A stretch of 64,000 bases of DNA from the NCBI GenBank assembly GCA_035079385.1, contig JAVHKY010000039.1, positions 1,054,001 through 1,118,000 of the forward strand. The letters run 5' to 3'. The position numbers and the translations under genes were made by a program. The DNA is from Aspidiotus rigidus (taxonomy: Eukaryota > Arthropoda > Insecta > Hemiptera > Diaspididae). Below the pieces are notes generated by a model, which saw nothing but the letters and a program-made list of their open reading frames with translations, searched no databases and was not told where the DNA came from. The first letter of the stretch is position 1, and each line of letters starts with the position of its first letter. Below are positions 55,906-64,000 of the stretch, in pieces.

Positions 55906-58027
55906 CCATAGCACATTGCCTATTCACGAGTTGTGATTCTAGAATTTCGTCTATTTCAATTTAGATAGATCAAGGAAAATTTCTCTACATGTGGATATGA
56001 TATTCCCAGCATAAATATGATTCGATTCTTGTTCACGTTTTCAGTCTGATTTTTCGGACCGTACACCGCTGGTATCGCGCGCAACAAAAACTTGACGATT
56101 GATGAAGGGTGGAGGTATAGGCCCGGGTGACGGATGCAATATCTCCTAAAATCCATTTCGATCAATTTTTTTTAATAGATACAAGTAACTTGTATAAAAA
56201 TTGACTTTAATTGCTCTCCTGAATCACTTCTTTCACGAGTGAAAATTCAAGTGGTTAAATTGTCCTGATACATTTTCAATGCTCCTAGCGGATGGCATAG
56301 TGTAATCAACAAACGAGTTAGAGCACCATACTGAAGAAAGAGTGAAAATAAGAATGAAGAAGACAACATTGGAAGATGCGCCTATAAAAATCAACACGAC
56401 AGAGGAGGAGGAGGTCAAATAGAAAAAATAAAATCAATAGGTAGGTATCAACTCAATCGACTCCAACTTACGAGTGACATCAAATTCGACAATCGATAAT
56501 TTCATGAAATTTAACGTAAAGTTCTCCCGTTGTAGTCTGCAACTAAGGGGCATCTATTTCTCCCCTCCTTCGGCTGCCTTGAAACGTATTTTGTTTCTAA
56601 AAAGGTATATCTTCCTCAATATCTGCCAATAACAAAAAAAAAAAAAAAAAAAAAATAGCAATCCTTTCTGTGTTATGATTTAATTTCCCATTCATTTCAT
56701 TCAACTTTCTGTTTAAGATTTCTTTTGTAAGATATCTAGGTACTATATAATTATATTGATGATATTTTTGTTTTTAAATCATTTCATTCTTCATTTTATT
56801 GTAGTTGTAGTGTACCTACTTTTATTTTAATTTTCATCTTTCATTACCCCACTCTATCTTATAATTCTATTGTTCATTATCAAAAATCTATATAATCTTC
56901 TTTAAATTAGTTTTAATCGAGTTATTAACTGCTATTAAACAATTGTTACCTGCTGATATTTTATTAATTTTATTATTAATATTTTTATAGACTTACTTAT
57001 TGTTTACAAAAATTTCAAGTTTACTATGTGGGTATAAATTTTTCATTTTTCTTTGTTTCCTTTATTCATCATTATTTGTATTCACTTATAGTTAATTATC
57101 ATCATTATTACTACCTGGAGTATTAATTATGTATTATTCTCATTTTCTTTCAGTACCTATTCATTGTTTTAAGAAAGATATTGTGTATTTTTGAGAAACA
57201 ACTCACTGGTGCAAAATCACAGGTTTTTCACGATTAATTTTCAATTTAAAAAATTATATTTAATACTTACTTCAATTATTGCTCAGTATACAGAGAAATT
57301 GCATTTATTTTGCTGTAATTTACGTATTTTCCTATGTTGATACCTATTGATATTCATTTCATTCAACTTCTTTTTTAATATTTTTCTAGGAAGTATCAAT
57401 ATTCCCTTTTTTTTTTTTTTGCTCTATATCTTGTTTTTAAATTAGGTACATATTTCATTTATTTGTAGGGTACACGGATCCTAATTTTCATCTTCCCCTA
57501 CCCCTTTTCATCTTATAATTCTATTTTTTTATTCTATCAAAAATTTATAAAATCATGTTCAAATTATCCGTAGTTCTATTTGAGCAATTCACAAATTAAT
57601 TTTCATCTCATGATATTTTATTAATCTTGAAGTTATTCATATTTTTTATTGTAATTATAGAGTTGCCTAAAATATTTAGGGGCATGTTGTTTACCAAAAA
57701 TACTCAAGTCACTATTTATAAATTTTTAATTTTTATTCCTTAATTTTGTTTGTTTCTTTATTTATCATTATTCATTCCCCCATTCTTTTATTTATTGTTA
57801 GGTATACTTCGTTCATTATCATCTTAATAAGTAGGTATTACTATCTGGACTAATAAGTATTTTGTGAACCACTTTCAGTAAAATCAAACCAAGCGACACT
57901 TTTTTAGTTTCGAGATATCCAATTTTGAAGAAAAACAGCCTTATGAGACACTATATTTCATTCTGGTTTTCTGTTTTCTGTTTTTTTTTTTTTTTTTTTT
58001 TCAGGTTCTACTCCTTGGATTATAATT
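55906..58027. other. No gene recognised; AT-rich
   Basis: Very AT-rich sequence with homopolymers at 56635-56655 (A), 57403-57420 (T) and 57981-58002 (T). No coding frame or element was recognised. Confidence 0.5.
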
Positions 58028-58187
58028 ATTAGAATGAAGAAGACGATACTAAGGCACGTAACAAATATTTAATCAAGTTCATACGCGACCGGTTTCGAGC
58101 ACGCTGCGGTGTTCATCGACAGGCGTCGGACAATGAACTTGATTAAATATTTGTTACGTGCCTTAGTATCGTCTTCTTCATTCTAAT
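58028..58187. repeat. Perfect 55-bp inverted repeat with 50-bp loop
   Basis: Arm 58028-58082 is the exact reverse complement of 58133-58187. The loop, read on the minus strand, contains GTCGATGAACACCGCAGCGT then GCTCGAAACCGGTCGCG, a motif like those near 24100 and 30290. It is a foldback element, possibly a remnant of paired PLE-type termini. Confidence 0.9.
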
Positions 58188-60229
58188 CAGTATGGCTCGT
58201 ACCTATGAGGATACTATCCATCTTACCTTGGATTATAACTTGAGAAAAAAAAGTCGTTTGGTTTGATTTCGCTCAAAGTGGTCCGTATTATTCTGTTAAT
58301 ATTATTTCTCATTTTATTTTAGTACTTATTTATTGTTTAAAAAAATATATTTTATCTGTGTTTTCGAGAAACAATTCTGTGCTGATAATAATGAACAATT
58401 TGTTTTCTTGCTGTAATTTACGCATTTTCCCATAATACCTATCGATATTCAAGGTTTAGATACCATTGATTTATTGGAATACCTATCACCTTCATCAAGT
58501 GAATCAACCGTTGAGAAGAAAGAATAGGTACTCTTGGTTCCTCACTAAGTAAGTCGATTTAGTTCATCGTTCGTGAATTCGACTGACTGACGAGTATTTG
58601 AGTAATATAAATTCCTTTTTTCTTTTTTTTTCTTTCTCTTTTTTCTTTTCTCGTTTATTTTACTTACGTTGTACTTACTAGTACGGAAATGGTAGGTATT
58701 TCGGAGTAAACTTGGTATAGTAATATTTAAGAGCAAATGAACAAGCTCAAAAGCTTACCTACCTATTAATCTGTTATGATTGTGCAATATTTTTATTTTT
58801 TAATCGATTGTGAAATTATAATCCAATTTGGGTTATTTATGGCCTTGATAGCTTTTTTTTTTACATTTTTTAATATTTGCTGTTACATTTTTTGAGTTTT
58901 AGCCTACAGCTTACATAAAAGATAAGTTTCAATCATTTTTTTATGTCCACAATTTACGAGTTTTGGTGAGTCGGATTTTTTCGATAACAATCTAACAGTA
59001 CTTCGAAAGAGATGCGATTATGAACAAGAATAAAGAATGGTTACGATTCGTGTGTGTAAGTATCGTAAATTTGAGAACAGAATTATTGATACGAGAATAG
59101 GAGTAGGTACCTACTGGTATATTTTTTCATCATTGAAATGAAACATTTCCAATTCATTCCGGAAATCAAAATTTTTCTTTTTTCGGTGTATATTTTGGCT
59201 GTTGGTGTGAAGCAATCTTCTATCTATCCTCATTCTATGTCTTACCATCGCGCTAATAACGATGTAGTTTCAAAGCTCGTTAAAATAAATCAATAAATAA
59301 AATGGAATGAGTGTGGATTGTGAATAGCTTGTTATGTTTTTCCATTGATTATCATGAGCTAATTAAAAATACGGTACAAAAATTAAACCCATGTGTGAAT
59401 ATGATCGAAAATAAAATAATACCTAGGTACTTCCTTTTATTTTCTTTATTCTCATCAAAATAATCAAGCCTACCTATATAAAAATTACTTAATTAAAATT
59501 ACGAGTATTTATACTCGTACTTAATCGCAACAACGATATTACGGTTGGATGATTGTTACAATATTTTCGGAAGATCAATGTTTGTGAATGAGAGATTTAG
59601 ATGCAAGGAAGCGTAGATGCAAGGAAGCGGAGAAAATAAAATTAGTAGGTTCCTATACAGGAAAATTATTCTTATCGTTAACCGATTTTCCTCTTCTTTC
59701 CTACGGAAGTGAAAGAACCAATGAACCGATTCACGGAATTAATGACGATGAACTTGAAATTCAAGGTATTTCTTGATCAATTAATCGGTACCTAGACGAC
59801 AAAAACAAAAAAAAACAAAGAAAAAAAAAAGAAAAAAAAATGATTAAAAAATAATCATAAATACTCGATAAAAAGTAGTAAGTAAATATTATAGAATTAA
59901 TATTTTTTGTGATGTCTCTTTCTCTTGAAGCTATAAAGGTTATCTAGACATCTACATCTCAACTTTTTATTTTCTTAATTACCTATTTAAGTGCTTCAAA
60001 ATATGATTGATTACCTTTCATAGAGTTACAAAATATTGGTAGTATTTTTGTTCTATATATTATTGTATTATTGCCTAAGATTTTATTGATATATGGCTTC
60101 AACGAGACGGTAAAAACGGATTTAAATTCGAATATTTTAATGCCAAAATGTTATCGATGAATATTTAAAGACTAATCTCATGTAGCATTCTTATATTATA
60201 ATGATTGATACTTAAAAATTTTGTTTCAG
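58188..60229. other. AT-rich region upstream of the cystine-knot gene
   Basis: The missing first coding exon of the cystine-knot gene should lie here or further upstream, but no candidate ATG exon with matching phase could be chosen. An ATG frame at 59588 with a possible donor (TTAGTAGGT, 59642) fits phase 0 but lacks signal-peptide character. Confidence 0.4.
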
Positions 60230-61502
60230 AAGCGCAAATACCCTGTCTATGCACTCATTCTTCTACTTTCATGTCTCACAACTACCGTCAAAATGGCCGA
60301 AAAGTTACAGAACAAAAGTACACTCATGACTCAGGTACGGGAAGAAAATGCTTTCACCATTGACTTACTTTAAAAATTGGAAGAATTTCAATCTTTGAGC
60401 AATTGTGGTGTCTTCTGTCTTTACTCGCATACCTGTACCATTTAATGCTTTATTTTATGTGTATTCCTTATTCTTTCAGGCAATCATGGATAATATTCGA
60501 ACTGATAGAGAGATTCTCGATGACAGATCCTGGGAAGATTTTCCAATAGTCCCCGATTACTTCTACGATTCTGATGAGGAATCGGAACCAGAAGACGATC
60601 GTCGAGAATATTCTCATGTAAGTCATATAAATAATACAGTTCGAAAAATGACTGCCAAGTATAACAGATTCTCAACTCAGAGGAAGACAAATTGTTCCTT
60701 TTCTCATGGCACAAGAGATTGATTCCCCGTGCCGACCTGCGTGCTGTCGCTACTAACTTCCCGTAGCCAAACTAGGTGCTTACATCCTATATGCGAACGT
60801 ATCCTCTACCAAGTAAGGAGCTCAAGAGCAGGTAAAACGGGCATCCATCGTGTTTTTCAAGTGAACTTGGCTTACGTAATTCATGCAAGGTACGACGGGA
60901 CATTCATCTTGTGTTCTAAGAAACCAAATGTTTACCAAAGGAGTCCATGGTTCACTTAAAAACCAAAATGGATGTCCATTTTACATGCTCTCGAGCTTTT
61001 TACACCAAGTAGCTATAAACTCCCCCTCCATCTTCTCATGCACGGGTAGATGAAACTAAAGACAGCCAATGCATGCGCTCTATGTTATGTTTTTAAAGTC
61101 TTCCACACAATTTCAGAATTTTGAACCACTATGCCAAAATGTAAGGAAGCGTGTTGAACTCCGCAGCGATGTTTACGAATACCATCCGTCGCACTACGTC
61201 GAGACAAGTTGTCGCAAATTCACTTCGTCCGGCCTAAGTGAACTCTCTAGGAGCAGTTTTAATCAGGTGCCTGATATTATATATTTTTACTACAAGAATA
61301 GGAAATTAGGTATACAATATTGAACCTCAAAAATATATCATAGATGTGCTCACAACCGGGATTTTCTTGCGTCCAACGAACACGAACTCTTTATCTAACC
61401 AGAAGGCGATACGACAGTGACTGCTGGGAATCGACCAGAGAGAGGATCGCCTCAGGCTGCGACTGTATGTGGCCGGGACCCTTACGTACTCATAGAAACT
61501 GA
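60230..61502 (+). CDS. Secreted seven-cysteine cystine-knot protein, PTTH/Trunk-like (5' exon missing)
   Basis: Four exons, all phase 0: 60230-60334, 60480-60617, 61117-61266, 61344-61502 (stop TGA 61500-61502), giving 183 residues without the start. Exon 1 encodes a signal-peptide-like core (VYALILLLSCLTTTVK), preceded by KRKYP, so the ATG must be in an upstream exon. Exon 2 is acidic with dibasic sites (EPEDDRREYSH). Exons 3-4 hold the conserved part: LCQNVRKRVELRSDVYEYHP, HYVETSCRK, CVQRTRTLYLTRRRY, CWES and GCDCMWP. Seven cysteines match the layout of insect PTTH (six in the knot, one for dimerisation); C-terminal CxC and the RTRTL..RRR strand fit the PTTH/Trunk/noggin class. Those are ligands of the Torso receptor tyrosine kinase in insects. 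Which subfamily it belongs to is not settled; the gene model is strong because splice sites and phase agree. Confidence 0.75.
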
Positions 61503-62065
61503 TGATTACATTACTTCCTCAATGTAATACCTCAGAAGATACCGAGTACGTTCCACGTATCAAAAATGTACAAATTCAAAAAAGTAATACAATTCTGGTT
61601 ATCGATCGTAACAAAAATAATGGTATTTATTCATATTTATTGATTTTCAATAACATTTTTGAAAACATGATGACAAATCTATTTATTTCTTGCATTTTAT
61701 TGGCAAGATGCAGTAAGCTTCCCCCAGACGCGTTTGAAGACGGACTTCAAAAACTTCATGATGGAATTCGCCCATCAGCTGGTGGTTGCAGTGGCAATGC
61801 TGAAAGTGGGCCATCTCAAGGGTTTTTCCTAGTTTGACAAACAAAGAAAGGTTTGACATTCTAGCCCACCCCTCCCTAAATATTGAGAAGTCTCGGAGCA
61901 CTTCTCTTGTGTCAGAAAAAAAACGAAAAAAATAAGATCCATACTCAAAATCAGTCACTAGACAAACGTAGGTCTGCTCATTAAAGGAGACGCGCTATGA
62001 TTGGTCACTTGCAGAGATCTGACTCAGAGGGAATTTTGAACATATCAGAAGTACTATATGATGTA
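61503..62065. other. 3' flank of the cystine-knot gene; no other gene supported
   Basis: AT-rich. A frame at 61680-61835 has some protein-like stretches but no recognised family. Confidence 0.4.
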
Positions 62066-62084
62066 CTATGATGATATCGACTTT

Positions 62085-62205
62085 TTTTTACAATTTGGAA
62101 ACTGATTGTGCCCAGATCCATGCCCGGATCGGTGTCCAAATGACATTGATGCCCAAATCCTTCCCCGGATTGGTGTCCGGATCATTTCCCGAATCCATGC
62201 CCGGT
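62085..62205. repeat. Short tandem repeat of a CCCGGATC/GTGTCC motif
   Basis: Several degenerate units of GATCCATGCCCGGATCGGTG and TGTCCAAATGACATTGATGC type in about 120 bp. Confidence 0.55.
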
Positions 62206-62371
62206 ATTACTGTGACATTACTCGTACCTTTACGCTTTCGGTCTTACCCATCCTATAATTCATTCAAATGAATGGACGTTTGTCCAGTGATCTTGATCCA
62301 TACTGTTTTATCCTGAAATTTATTTTTCAAAATTTTCCAAGTCTCGCTGAGTGAATGGACCTCCAGTGGAT

Positions 62372-62478
62372 CTAAACAATAAAGAGGAATACTCCGACGT
62401 GGAGTAAAAAAATGCAAACTTTTTTCTGCGGTTTGCATTTTTTTACTCCACGTCGGAGTATTCCTCTTTATTGTTTAG
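62372..62478. repeat. Perfect 48-bp inverted repeat with 11-bp loop
   Basis: Arm 62372-62419 is the exact reverse complement of 62431-62478, with loop TTTTTTCTGCG. A 12-bp direct repeat CTCCAGTGGATC flanks at 62361-62372 and 62516-62527. The near lack of loop suggests a recent snapback insertion or template switch. Confidence 0.9.
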
Positions 62479-62639
62479 TATGGATAGCCGTAACTTACAG
62501 GAACGGATTTGTGTACTCCAGTGGATCCTTAGAAGATGCTCCAAATACTGTTTTGGAGGACCACACGCAATATTATGTTAAAGACGTGGTATCACTGATC
62601 AGCATGCCAAGTAAGCCTCCTGTTCTTTGATGTCAACTT

Positions 62640-64000
62640 TTCTTATCATCGATATACATATAGTATGATAGCTGTACGATGACGACAGGTCTCCTCTGAG
62701 TTTATTGTTCTGTGTAGGACTGTGTAAAATAATGCTAATTATGTGTGGCACGTGATCTGTGCATCAAGTCTGAATAATTATGAAAGAGAAATGTTATGAT
62801 TAGCTCAGAACAGAGAAAAATGTACGTTCTTTAACACCTCGGTCTCGAAAATTACACTCAATATTTCCAAATTGCCCTGGAAATTTCTGAGAAAAACCTT
62901 TTGACTGCCGAGATTTCAATTCCTGCTTTATCTTCAGCACTTCTCTGGAGGGTCGCTAAAACCGCTTATCAAGGAAAGAGAGCTTGAGAAACTTTTTCAG
63001 TTAATATATTATACTCGCACTGATCGTCAGATCGCTTCGATCCACAAAAATTATGTGTATAAAGCTGTGATAGAGTTGACAGGTTATTGTGTACTTGAAG
63101 ACAGCTGTTTCTTTCGCACCCTAACCTCACTACGATTTGCTGCGGTTCGTCAAGCATCATCTTCTGTTAATTTCGAATCGAAACAGCGGAAAATACGTTA
63201 CGCGTCAGGAAAAGTTACGGGGATTAGACGAGAGTCAATGAGCATTCATTGCGTAAAATTATGATTACATCCTATGGCAAGAAACCATAAATGATATCGT
63301 ATTTAAAAAACATGATTTGACTGGTAGTGAATGTATCGCAAATATGCCAAAATCGACCAGATGCAAGCGTCTGTATCAAGTGGACTCCATTTTAACACGC
63401 TGGCCACATTGATTTCGACTCAACCTCTTCGATCGACCTGAAATCAACTGTTCTATTGCAATTTGTAGTGTCCTAAAAATGTGTGCAGATCTACTTTGAA
63501 TCGAGCTCAAGTTGATCCTCATTGCTTACATAAAATCAACCGCACGTTGATGTCGATGTTGAGTGGATATATAAGGTCAGATATCTTACCTGAATGTATA
63601 TTCGATTTTGAGTTAGATTGACTTCTAATCGATCACGACTCCTAATTAACGTACGCCGGGACGTTGAGTCCACACTTCCCAATCTCATTTTGATTCATTT
63701 GTCACGTTGCGTTCATCCTTCCCCCTGATGCTTGATGGGTATGTATCACTCTGTCTTGTTGACGACCCTGCCAATCGAAGATAGAAAGTGTATTGATATG
63801 GAAATGTCTTGAAGTTAGGGGTCATTTTCAAGTTTGCGTTCCAAAATCGCGAGACAAAAATGAGGTCTTAAGCTAATAACGTCATGAGTGACCTTGTCCT
63901 CCTCTGAGAACTTGAAACACTTTTGAACTTGTCGTCTGTAGGCTTGGAATTGTTTTGAAATTTGCGTGATAAAATCGCAGGACGAAAATGACGTCACGGC
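62640..64000. other. No gene recognised to the window end
   Basis: Mixed AT-rich sequence. A frame at 62999-63264 follows a T-rich AG but has no family resemblance and no supporting donor. TGACGTCA-like boxes reappear near 63875 and 63990, as in the array at 7.2-8.8 kb. Confidence 0.4.

Noticed and set aside
61680..61835. Possible further exon after the cystine-knot gene.
   Set aside because: The gene already ends with the CxCMWP block and a stop at 61502; this frame has no family match.

Overview
The window is eukaryotic and probably from an insect. It is AT-rich and intron-bearing, with GT..AG introns and very many transposons and satellites. Pointers to an insect are a prothoracicotropic hormone/Trunk-like cystine-knot gene, an arthropod-style Ty3 gag with a C..H..C..C basic motif, and a short interstitial CCTAA run that fits the insect TTAGG telomere. 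A hemipteran is only a guess. No rRNA, tRNA or CRISPR array was recognised.

Three host genes can be supported, all on the + strand. Two are tandem paralogues of the acetyl-CoA transporter SLC33A1 family: copy A at 10448-17513 and copy B at 28424-49903. Each has nine coding exons; exons 2-8 have exactly the same lengths and phases in both. The third gene (60230-61502) encodes a secreted seven-cysteine protein of the PTTH/Trunk type; its first exon was not found.

Layout. 1-1218: AT-rich composite repeat. 1430-6165 (-): Ty3-type LTR retrotransposon with a UUUAAAC frameshift site between gag and protease. 7.2-8.8 kb: array of ~120-bp repeats holding a MITE with 10-bp target duplication. 10.4-17.5 kb: SLC33A1 copy A, whose intron 4 is full of 45-bp satellite. 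18.1-19.5 kb: foldback structure with more satellite. 20.65-20.79 kb: old LTR fragment. 24.8-26.6 kb (-): decayed Penelope-like element (PLE) split by a second copy of the composite repeat. 28.4-49.9 kb: SLC33A1 copy B. Its 17.4-kb intron 4 holds a PLE fragment which is itself split by a 14.6-kb LTR retrotransposon (31958-46551). 51.5-54.0 kb: PLE with GIY-YIG endonuclease, inverted pseudo-LTR ends and a hammerhead-like motif, interrupted by a LINE fragment. 54-60 kb: AT-rich with hairpins. 60.2-61.5 kb: cystine-knot gene.

The most unusual object is the 14.6-kb LTR element. It has 2930-bp, near-identical LTRs and a CTTT target duplication whose removal restores the reading frame of the invaded PLE. 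Its pol appears to carry (i) an N-terminal SGNH/GDSL-hydrolase-like domain with degraded catalytic motifs, (ii) a degenerate RNase H after the reverse transcriptase, and (iii) a second RNase H with all catalytic residues, lying between the integrase core and the integrase C-terminal domain. That layout parallels the retroviral replacement of an old RNase H (now the connection domain) by a new one, but at a different place in pol.
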